Shown: positions 36,841 through 45,559, counted from the stretch's first letter. The stretch: 64,000 nt of DNA from Accumulibacter sp031732795 (GCA_031732795.1 JAVMKC010000100.1:1-64000), one strand, 5' to 3'. Translations and numbers: made by a program. The notes: a model not told the origin generated them from the sequence alone.

Positions 36841-36853
36841 TGACATATTGTCA
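36841..36853. promoter_or_regulatory. Possible activator (UAS) palindrome TGACATATTGTCA
   Basis: TGACA-TAT-TGTCA is a perfect inverted repeat about 145 bp upstream of the -24/-12 element, a normal distance for an NtrC-type enhancer site. A related partial site, TGACATCATGGCA, starts at about 36774. Binding by the regulator encoded at 36883-38208 is inferred. Confidence 0.4.
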
Positions 36854-36882
36854 TGTTGGTTGTTGGTACATGGCATGTTCTG

Positions 36883-38208
36883 TCAGGCTCCATATTTGTC
36901 GATCAGCCGATAGATATGCCGTTCGCTGATGCCCAGTATGGTGGCGGTTTTTTGTCGATTGCCCCCGTGACGCGTCAGCACTTGGCGGAAGTAGCTTTCC
37001 TCGATTTGTTCCAGGCTGGGTTCACCGGCAAAGCGCAGGACTACCGCCGCCTCGTCCCGACGCTGAATGAATGACAGGTGCTCCAGGCCAATCTCGCCTC
37101 CCGCGCGGACCAGCATCGAAGCTCGCTCAACGGCATTGCGCAATTCACGCACATTGCCGGGCCAGTCGTAAGACAGCAGAACGTTCATTGCCGCCTGGTT
37201 GATCGTCGGTGCCGTGGTCCGAGAAAACTGCTGCAGGAAATGATACGCTAAAGACGGGATGTCTTCTCGCCGCTCGCGCAAGGGAGGCACCGTGATCACG
37301 AAACGCGACAGTCGGAAATAAAGGTCGCTGCGAAAGCGGCCTTCACGGCTCATCGCCGCCAAATCCTGGTTGGTGGCGGCGATGAAACGGGCGTCAGCGG
37401 TGAGGGTCTTGGTGGCGCCAACCCGTCGAAAAGAGCCGTTTTCGAGAACGCGCAGCAATTTGGCCTGGATCGCGGGCCCGATGTCGCCGATTTCGTCGAG
37501 AAACAAACTGCCACCTTCCGCTTCTTCGATCAAGCCTCTTTTACGCCGGTCGGCGCCGGTGAAGGCGCCGCGTTCGTGCCCGAACAGTTCCGATTCGAAG
37601 AGACTTTCCTGTAAGCCGCAGCTGTCGACGACCACCAGGTCGCGAGACGAACGGTCGCTGCGCTCGTGCAGCGTTCGAGCGACCATCTCCTTGCCGGTAC
37701 CCGATTCGCCCAGAATCAGCACGGTGGTGTCATTGGCCGCCACGGTGTCGATCATCGCTCGCACTTCGCGCATCGCCGCGCTGTCACCAATCAAGGAGCC
37801 GGCGTCCCTGGACGACAAGCGGGCCCGATAGAACTGATTCGATTCCCTGAGTTGGGCGTTTTCCAGGACTCGGCGCACGGTCAGTTCGAGCTCGTCGAGA
37901 TTGACCGGTTTGGTCAGATAGTCGGTGGCTCCTTGACGGATGACGTCCACGGCGTTGCGGATCGATCCAAAGCCGGTCAACACGATGATCGGGTATTGAC
38001 CGCTCAGTTCCGGCAGAATCTCTGCGGCATCGGCATCGGGCAGCTTACAGTCGAGAACCACGGCGTCAGGTTCGAAATCCTTGAGCGCGGCACGGGCCTC
38101 GGCCCAACTACCGACGCCAATGGCTTCGAAACCCATGCCTCGCAATTGACGGCACAGCAAGCCATTGAAAATTTTGTCGTCGTCGATGACCAGCAAACTT
38201 TTTTTCAT
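36883..38208 (-). CDS. NtrC-family sigma-54-dependent response regulator
   Basis: The 441-residue activator has a receiver domain (phospho-Asp53; Lys100 in DYLTKPV) and an AAA+ domain with Walker A GESGTGKE (167-174), the sigma-54-contact loop GAFTGA (214-219) and arginine-finger region. A Fis-type HTH (NRQKTATILGISERHIYRLIDKYG) ends the protein. It overlaps the haem sensor kinase gene by 4 nt. Its gene ends about 190 nt upstream of a -24/-12 promoter on the same strand, so the Met-rich/molybdoenzyme operon is the likely target. Confidence 0.95.
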   Translation of the reverse strand: MKKSLLVIDDDKIFNGLLCRQLRGMGFEAIGVGSWAEARAALKDFEPDAVVLDCKLPDADAAEILPELSGQYPIIVLTGFGSIRNAVDVIRQGATDYLTKPVNLDELELTVRRVLENAQLRESNQFYRARLSSRDAGSLIGDSAAMREVRAMIDTVAANDTTVLILGESGTGKEMVARTLHERSDRSSRDLVVVDSCGLQESLFESELFGHERGAFTGADRRKRGLIEEAEGGSLFLDEIGDIGPAIQAKLLRVLENGSFRRVGATKTLTADARFIAATNQDLAAMSREGRFRSDLYFRLSRFVITVPPLRERREDIPSLAYHFLQQFSRTTAPTINQAAMNVLLSYDWPGNVRELRNAVERASMLVRAGGEIGLEHLSFIQRRDEAAVVLRFAGEPSLEQIEESYFRQVLTRHGGNRQKTATILGISERHIYRLIDKYGA

Positions 38209-40103
38209 TGTACCGCCTGCAAACTGGCCTCCGCCAAGGGCAACCAGACCGAGAAAGTCGTGCCTTGACCGATCGCGCTGGCCACGTCGATACGTCCTTG
38301 GTGGCGTTCGACGATATTTTTGACGATGGTCAGTCCCAGCCCGGTGCCGGCCAGGCCATCGGCGCGACGACTGAAAAAAGGCTCGAAAATGTGCGGCAGA
38401 TTCTCCGCTTCGATGCCGTGCCCCTGATCGATGATCTCGACACAGGCCCAGCCCGGCGTCTCGCTGATCCGGGCGGTCAATCGACCTCCCGGAGTCATCG
38501 CGTGATGTCCATTTTGCAGCAGATTGAGAAAGACCATGCGCAATTCACTGTCGTCACCGAGCACACGGACCGGGTTGACGGGAGCCTCGATTTTCTGCTC
38601 GATACCCTTGCTGCGGGCGTCGTATTCCAGAAGACGGATGGTGTCGTCCAGGGCCAGCGAAATATCGACGACCTGCAGCCGGTTTTCCGGGGTGCGAGAC
38701 AGCAGCAGCAAGCGACGTGTAACGGCAATGCATTTGTCGATTTCACCATCGATGAGCGTCAGGTAACCCCCTACATCGCTAAACGTGCAACGACCATTTT
38801 CGATGTCACGCGCCAGCCCCTGCACCCCCATGCGGATCGACGCCAGCGGGTTGTGGATTTCGTGCGCCACTCCGGCCGCCAGCAGGCCGAGTTCGGAAAG
38901 CCGTTGTTCATGCGACACCTGCGCGGCATCGCTGAGATCGCGGATGGATTCGATGATCAAGGGTTCAATCTGACCTTCATAGTCGATGTCGATCCGTTCG
39001 GCATGCACTTCGACCTGGAAACCACAACCGTCGGCGCGTCGATGGCGGTGCGTGCATTTCAGCGTCGCTCCGGTGGAATGCAGCTCGCGGACCGGACAGC
39101 GCACCAATGTCGGTACGCAGGGTTCTTCACGACCGTGGCTGCTGGCATGGCAAGCCTGGCCACAGACATTGTCGGTGGCCAGGCCCAGTTGCTGCCGGTA
39201 CGCGGCGTTGGCCAGGATAATGCGCATGTCGCGGCAACGGATGACACGTACCGCATCGGGGAGCCCGTCGAGCAGCGATTGCAGAAAGGTTTCCTGCTGG
39301 CGCAGTTGGTGCATCTGTTCGTCGAGACGGTCGGCCATGCGGTTGAAACGACGGCCGAGTACGGCCAATTCGTCGTTTCCGGGAATATGGGTCCGCCGTT
39401 CGAAATGCCCTTGTTCGAGATCGCCGCTGACCGCCGCCAGATCGGCCACCGGTTCGATCACCCGACGCCGCAGTGTCTGCCACAGCATACCCAGGCTGAG
39501 CGCCAGCAACACCAATCCCGCGGCGCCGAAAAGCGCTGCGCCATACCACGCCTGACGGCGGATTCCTTCGGCATCATAATCGACCACCAGAATGCCGTTG
39601 ACCGGATGCGAAGCCAGCGGACCATGACAAACGACACAAGGTTCGCGATTGGCGACGGCATTGACCGAGCGCAGCACATCGGCGCCATCGGTGCCGATGG
39701 CGAACTCGGACCAGGCGGCAGTTTCACCGGCAGGCGGCAGCAATTCGGGACGTTGCTGTCCGATTTGCGCCGGTTGTGAGCAGAAACGAACTTCGCCGAC
39801 CGGATTGAGAATGGTCACCTGGCGGATTCCCGGAACGCGTCCCAGCCGGTCGACGATATCCCGCAGTCCGGGGACGTCACGCTTGAGCATGGCGTTTTCA
39901 AGAGCCGCCTGCAACAGCATGTTGACACCCAGTGAAGCCCGGCTGCGCTCGCTCTCGATCCGGCTGCGATACGTCAGGACCAGAATCACCAGCATCACCA
40001 GCGACAAGGAGCCGACGACCACGAACAGGCGCACCAGCACGTGCCGCCGAAACGAATCGCGGCCACTCGGCGAGCTTTCCTGCGCTGCTGACGTCGGATT
40101 CAC
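38205..40103 (-). CDS. Haem-c-containing sensor histidine kinase
   Basis: The 632-residue kinase has helix 1 (about 22-45), a periplasmic domain with one CxxCH motif (CVVCH, 156-160), helix 2 (about 187-207) and HAMP. A cytoplasmic PAS domain is rich in Cys (Cys314, Cys318-His319, Cys329, Cys336, Cys350, Cys360). The kinase core has the H box GVAHEIHNPL (His414) and an HATPase domain (NLLQNGHHA, GTGLGLTIVKNI). A covalent periplasmic haem suggests redox or ligand sensing at the envelope; the PAS Cys set could bind metal or an Fe-S cluster. It is co-transcribed with the NtrC-type regulator. Confidence 0.92.
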   Translation of the reverse strand: MNPTSAAQESSPSGRDSFRRHVLVRLFVVVGSLSLVMLVILVLTYRSRIESERSRASLGVNMLLQAALENAMLKRDVPGLRDIVDRLGRVPGIRQVTILNPVGEVRFCSQPAQIGQQRPELLPPAGETAAWSEFAIGTDGADVLRSVNAVANREPCVVCHGPLASHPVNGILVVDYDAEGIRRQAWYGAALFGAAGLVLLALSLGMLWQTLRRRVIEPVADLAAVSGDLEQGHFERRTHIPGNDELAVLGRRFNRMADRLDEQMHQLRQQETFLQSLLDGLPDAVRVIRCRDMRIILANAAYRQQLGLATDNVCGQACHASSHGREEPCVPTLVRCPVRELHSTGATLKCTHRHRRADGCGFQVEVHAERIDIDYEGQIEPLIIESIRDLSDAAQVSHEQRLSELGLLAAGVAHEIHNPLASIRMGVQGLARDIENGRCTFSDVGGYLTLIDGEIDKCIAVTRRLLLLSRTPENRLQVVDISLALDDTIRLLEYDARSKGIEQKIEAPVNPVRVLGDDSELRMVFLNLLQNGHHAMTPGGRLTARISETPGWACVEIIDQGHGIEAENLPHIFEPFFSRRADGLAGTGLGLTIVKNIVERHQGRIDVASAIGQGTTFSVWLPLAEASLQAVQ

Positions 40104-40272
40104 TGATCTCCCTCCCTGTCACGGTCTTCAGCCGACGATTCGCCAAGGAGCATGGATCGGTAGCGGCCGCTGGTGTCGACGGGCGCAAACACGAGGCCCG
40201 CTGACACTTGCGAGTATACTCGAGCGTTTTCATTCGCGTCGTCATTCGCCGCGCACTGCTCTGGAGATCGGG

Positions 40273-40938
40273 ATGGCTGATTTGCAAGTGTTCATCGATC
40301 ATCTTTCTTCGCTGCTGGCGAATACGAACGCCGTCGATGTGTCCACGGCCGCATTGACCAGCTTCGCCCTGATCGCAGTGGCGGAAATCGGCGACAAAAG
40401 CCAACTGGTGTGCATGACCCTGGCCTCACGGCATCGACCGATGCCGGTGATGCTCGGGGCGGTGGTCGCTTTTGCGATGCTCAATACCTTGGCCGTCGTC
40501 TTCGGCGCGGCGATCGCCAGCTGGTTGCCGGAGTACGTGGTCAGTGCCGTCGTCGCCCTGCTGTTCGCCGCTTTCGGCTTGAATGCCTTGCGTGCCGGTG
40601 AGGACGATGAAGAGGAGAATGTGGTGGCAAAAAGTGGTCGGGGAATATTTTTGACCACCGTCGTGCTGCTGACCGTTGCCGAATTCGGCGACAAGACACA
40701 ACTGGCGGTTGCCGCGATGAGCAGCACCCATGCGCCGATCGGCGTCTGGCTGGGGGCGACGCTGGCACTGGCGGTCACCTCGGCACTGGGAATCCTCGCC
40801 GGACGGACGATCCTGCAAAAAATCCCGCTGACCTTGCTGCATCGGATCAGTGGCGTCTTCTTTCTGGTTCTCGCCGTTTTTGCGGCTTACCAGGCGTATA
40901 CCGCCTTCGTCGGCACCACAGGGGCTGGAGTGGCTTGA
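40273..40938 (+). CDS. TMEM165/GDT1 (UPF0016) family cation transporter
   Basis: The 221-residue polytopic protein has two repeats, each with the family signature: AVAEIGDKSQL and TVAEFGDKTQL. They are separated by a charged loop (RAGEDDEEENVVAKSGRG). Bacterial members such as MneA export manganese; eukaryotic GDT1/TMEM165 move Ca2+/Mn2+. ATG 40273 follows GGAGATCGGG and gives the expected N-terminal helix; longer in-frame extensions run into the divergent kinase gene. No Mn riboswitch is evident upstream. Confidence 0.88.
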   Translation: MADLQVFIDHLSSLLANTNAVDVSTAALTSFALIAVAEIGDKSQLVCMTLASRHRPMPVMLGAVVAFAMLNTLAVVFGAAIASWLPEYVVSAVVALLFAAFGLNALRAGEDDEEENVVAKSGRGIFLTTVVLLTVAEFGDKTQLAVAAMSSTHAPIGVWLGATLALAVTSALGILAGRTILQKIPLTLLHRISGVFFLVLAVFAAYQAYTAFVGTTGAGVA

Positions 40939-41041
40939 GCCAAAAGAGCCCGAATCGGCTTATTTCAGCGGAACACTTGGTTCACCAGTCCGTCTGCCGG
41001 CCCCGGTGCCACGCCGCGCGGATTGTTGTGGTAGCATTCTC

Positions 41042-41144
41042 GTCGGCGGGTCTCCCCGCATCGCAGGATGGTGAACCTGGTCAGGTCCGGAAGGAAGCAG
41101 CCACAGCCGTTTGATGCGAGTGCCGGGGGTAGGGCTCGCCACCT
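41042..41144 (+). ncRNA. ffs: Signal recognition particle RNA (4.5S)
   Basis: The conserved SRP apical domain is present: GGTCAGGTCCGGAAGGAAGCAGCC (41079-41102), followed by the partner strand GCGAGTGCCGGGGGTAGGG. The ends can pair (GGCGGG 41045-41050 with CTCGCC 41135-41140). Length of about 100 nt and position just upstream of dnaX match proteobacterial 4.5S RNA. Exact ends are approximate. It partners Ffh in membrane-protein targeting. Confidence 0.95.
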
Positions 41145-41247
41145 TCCTCTCCTGGGATCGTTTCGATCGCGGCACCAATGGGTTGGCCGGAGCATGTCGG
41201 CGAAAAACTCCGTCAGGTCACGTGATTCCCTCTGCTAGAATCCACGC

Positions 41248-42897
41248 ATGAGTTATCAAGTCCTGGCGCGCAAATGGCGCCCGCGATCGTTTGCCAGTCT
41301 GGTCGGCCAGGAACATGTGGTGCGGGCGTTGACCCATGCGTTGACCGACGGACGCTTGCACCACGCCTATCTTTTCACCGGCACACGCGGTGTTGGCAAG
41401 ACGACGCTGGCGCGGATTCTCGCCAAAGCCTTGAATTGCGAAACCGGCATCAGCGCCACGCCCTGCGGGCAGTGTTCAACGTGCCAGGAAATCGATGCCG
41501 GACGTTTCGTCGATCTGCTCGAGGTCGATGCGGCGACCAACACCCGTGTCGAAGAAATGCGTCAATTGCTCGAAAATGCGGTTTTCGCCCCGACGCGCGG
41601 CCGATTCAAGGTGTATGTGATCGACGAAGTGCACATGCTGTCGCAGTCGGCGTTCAACGCGATGCTGAAGACGCTCGAAGAACCGCCCGAGCACGTCAAG
41701 TTCATTCTGGCGACCACTGATCCGCAAAAAATCCCGGTGACCGTCCTGTCGCGGTGTCTGCAATTCAACCTTAAGCAACTGACACCGTCGTTGATCACCG
41801 CGCATCTCAAACATATTCTCGAGGTCGAGGCCGTCGACGCCGAAGTCGGTGCCCTGCATCTACTGGCCCGTTCGGCCAGCGGTAGCATGCGTGACGCGCT
41901 GTCACTCCTCGACCAGGCCATCGCCCACGGCGCCGGACGGGTCGAGGAAACATCGGTTCGTGCCATGCTCGGCGCCATCGATCTCGACCACCTGCTGTCG
42001 ATTCTCGATGCCTTGCTGGCCGATGATGCTGCCGCTTCGTTACGCATCGCCGATGAAATGGCGACGCGCAGCCTGTCGTTCGATACGGCCCTGCAGGAAT
42101 TGGCCAATTTATTTACCCGTCTGCAGATCGCGCAACTGGCGCCACAGGCACTGGCCGACGAACTGCCGGAACGCCAGCGCCTGCTCGACCTCGCCGCGCG
42201 GATCGACCCCGAGTTCGTGCAACTCGCGTATCAGATTGCCATCCATGGTCGCCAGGAGCTTCCTTTGGCGCCCGACGAACGAGCCGGTTTCGTCATGACC
42301 CTGTTACGGCTGCACGCTTTCTGGCCGGCGGTCGACGATGACGGGTCGGCGGGCGGCGAACGACCGGTATCGACTGTCGCGCACAGCGCTGCGCCAAGCC
42401 GGCCAACGCCCCGACTGGTCAAAGTGCCGGGCGCTGCCTCGACGGCGGTTGAAGCCCCGTTGGCCGCCATCTCTGAGCCGACGGTTCAGGTGCCCGTCGC
42501 CGCGCCTGAAACCGCTTCGCCGCCGCACGATTGGCATGCGCTGATCGCCGCCCTGAAAGTTACCGGCATGGCACGCGAACTCGGTCAGCACTGTGAGTTG
42601 TCCGAATTGAACGGCACACGAATCGCACTGCGGCTGTCACCGACGCATCGCCATTTGTCGATCAAACCGGCGCAGGACAAATTACAGCAGGCGCTGAGCG
42701 AGCATTTTCGCCAAGCGATGCAATTGTCGATCACCATTGCCGATCTGGCTGGCGATTCGCCGGCTGCCGTGGCGCAGCGGGATCGCCAGCAGCGGCTCGG
42801 CCGCGCCATCGCGGCGGTCGAGGAAGACGGTTTCGTACGCGAAATCATCGACATCTTCGATGCCACGCTGATCGAATCATCTATTAAACCAATCTGA
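41248..42897 (+). CDS. dnaX: DNA polymerase III subunits gamma/tau
   Basis: DnaX is the clamp-loader ATPase. The 549-residue product starts MSYQVLARKWRPRSFASLVG and has Walker A GTRGVGKTT (45-53), a zinc site (Cys in LNCETG, PCGQCSTCQE), the DExx-like VIDEVHMLS and sensor ATTDPQKIPVTVLSRC. A Pro/Ala-rich linker follows (about 360-425), then a C-terminal tau-like domain. It is shorter than E. coli tau (643 residues). I see no A-rich slippery site like the E. coli gamma frameshift. Confidence 0.97.
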   Translation: MSYQVLARKWRPRSFASLVGQEHVVRALTHALTDGRLHHAYLFTGTRGVGKTTLARILAKALNCETGISATPCGQCSTCQEIDAGRFVDLLEVDAATNTRVEEMRQLLENAVFAPTRGRFKVYVIDEVHMLSQSAFNAMLKTLEEPPEHVKFILATTDPQKIPVTVLSRCLQFNLKQLTPSLITAHLKHILEVEAVDAEVGALHLLARSASGSMRDALSLLDQAIAHGAGRVEETSVRAMLGAIDLDHLLSILDALLADDAAASLRIADEMATRSLSFDTALQELANLFTRLQIAQLAPQALADELPERQRLLDLAARIDPEFVQLAYQIAIHGRQELPLAPDERAGFVMTLLRLHAFWPAVDDDGSAGGERPVSTVAHSAAPSRPTPRLVKVPGAASTAVEAPLAAISEPTVQVPVAAPETASPPHDWHALIAALKVTGMARELGQHCELSELNGTRIALRLSPTHRHLSIKPAQDKLQQALSEHFRQAMQLSITIADLAGDSPAAVAQRDRQQRLGRAIAAVEEDGFVREIIDIFDATLIESSIKPI

Positions 42898-42924
42898 TCA
42901 ACCCACCCGACCGAGGTAAGCAAG

Positions 42925-43248
42925 ATGATGAAAGGCGGACTTGCCGGCCTGATGAAACAGGCCCAATTGATGCAGGAAAACATGAAGAAAGCCCAGGACG
43001 AACTGGCGCAGACCGAAGTCGAGGGCCAATCCGGCGCCGGCATGGTCAAAGTGCTGATGACCTGTACCCACAGCGTTCGTCGGGTGACCATCGACCCGTC
43101 GGTGATGGATGACCGCGAGATGCTCGAAGATCTGGTTGCCGCGGCGATCAACGACGGTCTGCGCCGCGCGGAAGAAGCTTCGCAGGAACGGATGGCCGGT
43201 TTCTCGGCCGGGCTCAATCTGCCACCCGGATTCAAGCTGCCGTTCTGA
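42925..43248 (+). CDS. ybaB: Nucleoid-associated protein YbaB/EbfC
   Basis: The 107-residue protein starts MMKGGLAGLMKQAQLMQENM, the YbaB N-terminal helix, and contains the family core VEGQSGAGMVKVLMTC, with a C-terminal GFKLPF. YbaB binds DNA and is encoded between dnaX and recR in most proteobacteria, as here. It ends 1 nt into recR (TGATG). Confidence 0.95.
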   Translation: MMKGGLAGLMKQAQLMQENMKKAQDELAQTEVEGQSGAGMVKVLMTCTHSVRRVTIDPSVMDDREMLEDLVAAAINDGLRRAEEASQERMAGFSAGLNLPPGFKLPF

Positions 43249-43850
43249 TGAGCACGCCGTCAAGCCTCGAAACCTTGATCGAGAGCTTGCGATGCCTGCC
43301 CGGCGTCGGTCCGAAATCGGCACAACGCATGGCCTATCACTTGCTGCAGCACGACCGGCCGGGCGCGCAGAATCTGGCAAACGCGCTGCAGCGAGCATTG
43401 CAGGTGCTCCGTCATTGCCAACGCTGCAACACGTTCACCGAAACGGAGCTTTGCGCGCGCTGCCAGTCGCCAAAGCGTGACGCCAGTCAGCTGTGCGTCG
43501 TCGAAACGCCGGTGGACCTGAACATGATGGAGCAGACCCAGGCGTATTCGGGGCTGTATTACGTGTTGATGGGCCGTGTTTCGCCGCTCGATGGCGTCGG
43601 GCCGCGTGAACTGCAACTCGACCGGCTGCTGGCCCGTGCCGACGACGGAGTGGTCCGTGAAGTGATCATCGCCACCAACTACACCAACGAGGGCGAGGCG
43701 ACGGCGCACTACCTTTCACAAATGCTCAAGAATCGGGGAGTCGGCGTAACGCGAATCGCCCGTGGCGTTCCCGTTGGCGGCGAACTCGAATATGTCGATG
43801 CCGGTACGCTGGCGCAGGCGCTGCGCGAGCGACGACCCTTGCTTGACTGA
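43248..43850 (+). CDS. recR: Recombination mediator RecR
   Basis: RecR acts with RecF and RecO to load RecA at gaps. The 200-residue protein has an N-terminal helix-hairpin-helix (LPGVGPKSAQRMAYHLL), a C4 zinc finger (CQRCNTFTETELCARC), a TOPRIM domain (LCVVETPVDLNMMEQT...YYVLMG.VSPLDGVGP) and the C-terminal ARGVPVGGELEYVDAGTLAQAL. Translational coupling with ybaB is shown by the TGATG overlap. Confidence 0.97.
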   Translation: MSTPSSLETLIESLRCLPGVGPKSAQRMAYHLLQHDRPGAQNLANALQRALQVLRHCQRCNTFTETELCARCQSPKRDASQLCVVETPVDLNMMEQTQAYSGLYYVLMGRVSPLDGVGPRELQLDRLLARADDGVVREVIIATNYTNEGEATAHYLSQMLKNRGVGVTRIARGVPVGGELEYVDAGTLAQALRERRPLLD

Positions 43851-43860
43851 GAGCTTGTTA

Positions 43861-43992
43861 AGAAATGGTCACGAGCAGGCCAAGAGGTCAGACGCGAGCG
43901 AACGGCGAGACCTATCCAATGGATAGGCGAGGATTGAGCGAGTGAGCAACGCCGCAGATGGGCCGTGCAGTAGATTTGTTCACAATCGCTGA
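43861..43992. repeat. Dispersed intergenic repeat, copy 1
   Basis: This stretch of about 132 bp after recR is closely similar to 61315-61458. Shared blocks include TCACGAGC.GGCCAAGAGG, GAGACCTATCCAATGGATAGGCGAGGA, AGTGAGCAACGCCGCAGAT and a terminal GTT.TTCAC...CGCTGA. The core CCTATCC-AAT-GGATAGG (43911-43927) is a perfect inverted repeat. It lies between genes in both places, which suggests a REP- or MITE-like element. The next gene starts at 44152 and I see nothing else in between. Confidence 0.8.
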
Positions 43993-44151
43993 CTCCAGTC
44001 CTCTTCCGGACTCGTTCACTACGCCTGACACATGCCAGACGGTGGCGCCGACCCGGTGAATGCAGCCCATTTCCGTGCTGCCGACTCCGTGAAGCACTTC
44101 GCCCGGCGGTGAAACCGGACGCCGTGCGGTCCCGTTTTGTGGAGAGGGACG

Positions 44152-45390
44152 ATGCTTGACATGCTGCTCGATGCGCTACGCGCCCAATTCCAGAACCAGG
44201 TCGTCGCCGGTGGCCTGGTGCTGGCAATGGTCGGGGTGCTGGTCGCCTCGCTGCGCACTCTGCCGGGCAAGCTATGGGATTACGCCAAGCGCGCATTGGT
44301 GGTGACGGCGGTGATCGATTCGCGTAACGACCTGTTCAACGCTTATATCGCCTGGCTCAACGAATTGCCTTACGGACGCGGCAACCGGCTGTTCACGGTG
44401 ATCCAGGACAATCGCGACAGCGGCGAGGCGGACGCCGGCGACGAATTGCCGCGTCTACTCTACAGCCCGGCGCCGGGCTTTCATCTGTTCTGGTACGGGC
44501 AACGACCGATGTGGATCCAGCGCGACATCGCCATGAACCTGCAGGTCATCGAAACGGTGCGCATCAGCGCGCTGTTCGCCTCGCGACGGTTGCTCGAAGA
44601 AATGCTCGAAGACGTCGTCCGCCGCGCCTATGCCCGTCTGGCTGACCATACCATGTTGTATACCATCGACAAATGGGGGGAGTCGTGGAATCTCGCCGGC
44701 GTCCGTCCGCGACGGCAGATTTCGTCGGTGGTGCTGGCCGACGACCGCGCCGAACGGCTGCTGGCCGACGTGCAGGAATTTTTTCAGCGTCGTCAATGGT
44801 ACGCCAGCCTGGGAATTCCCTGGCGGCGCGGCTACCTGCTCTACGGACCGCCTGGTACCGGCAAGACCAGCTTCGCCTACGCTCTGGCCGGCGAACTGCA
44901 CCTCAAACTGTGCGCCCTGTCGCTGACCAATTCCAAACTGAACGACCAGACCATCGCCGAACTGTTGCAGAAAACGCCGCCGCGTTCGCTGATCCTCATC
45001 GAAGATATCGACGCCTTTTTCGTCGCCCGGGACAAGCAGGACCAGCGTATCGAAGTCAGTTTCAGCGGTCTGCTCAACGCGCTGGACGGTGTCGCCGCGC
45101 AAGAAGGACGGATCGTTTTTCTGACCACCAATCACCTCGACCGCCTCGACCGCGCCCTGATGCGTCCCGGCCGCGTCGACCGGCTGGTCGAACTCGGCAA
45201 CGCCACTCGTGACCAGTTGCGAACGATGTTCCTGCGCTTTTACCCGCAGGAATACGATCTCGCCGAGCGAGTGGTTAACGCGTATGTCGACGGTACGCTC
45301 AGTCCGGCGGCGATCCAGCAGGCGCTGCTCGAAGCGGACAATGCGCTTGAAGCGGTCGGATTGCTGCAGTCTGGCGGGCATGGCCGTTGA
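44152..45390 (+). CDS. BCS1-like AAA ATPase
   Basis: The 412-residue protein has an N-terminal membrane helix (residues about 17-35), a BCS1-type N-terminal region (GFHLFWYGQRPMWIQRD ... YARLADHTMLYT) and an AAA domain. The AAA domain has Walker A YGPPGTGKTSFAYAL, Walker B SLILIEDIDAFF and the second region of homology TTNHLDRLDRALMRPGRVD. Mitochondrial Bcs1 translocates folded Rieske protein; bacterial relatives are poorly characterised. ATG 44152 follows GGAGAGGGACG. The gene stands alone between recR and a mobile-element remnant. Confidence 0.85.
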   Translation: MLDMLLDALRAQFQNQVVAGGLVLAMVGVLVASLRTLPGKLWDYAKRALVVTAVIDSRNDLFNAYIAWLNELPYGRGNRLFTVIQDNRDSGEADAGDELPRLLYSPAPGFHLFWYGQRPMWIQRDIAMNLQVIETVRISALFASRRLLEEMLEDVVRRAYARLADHTMLYTIDKWGESWNLAGVRPRRQISSVVLADDRAERLLADVQEFFQRRQWYASLGIPWRRGYLLYGPPGTGKTSFAYALAGELHLKLCALSLTNSKLNDQTIAELLQKTPPRSLILIEDIDAFFVARDKQDQRIEVSFSGLLNALDGVAAQEGRIVFLTTNHLDRLDRALMRPGRVDRLVELGNATRDQLRTMFLRFYPQEYDLAERVVNAYVDGTLSPAAIQQALLEADNALEAVGLLQSGGHGR

Positions 45391-45559
45391 ACTCGTCCCA
45401 GATGATGAAAGACGATTCGGGTTGGGAAGCGATGGGGAGGGGTCGCATAACATTTGAGCGGCTCAACCCGACGAGCTGAGGTGATCCACCAACCGACTCG
45501 GACCCCAAACTGCTGCCATCGAGCGCACACCTCAAGAGAGTCGCTGGCCCTTTGCCGTC
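45391..45559. other. Intergenic flank of the IS3 remnant
   Basis: No gene is seen here. The minus-strand frame of the IS3 orfA remnant runs on into this stretch but loses resemblance to transposase OrfA, so it is probably decayed flank. Confidence 0.4.

Noticed and set aside
41248..42897. Programmed frameshift in dnaX producing gamma
   Set aside because: No A-rich slippery heptamer with a following hairpin was found comparable to the E. coli site.
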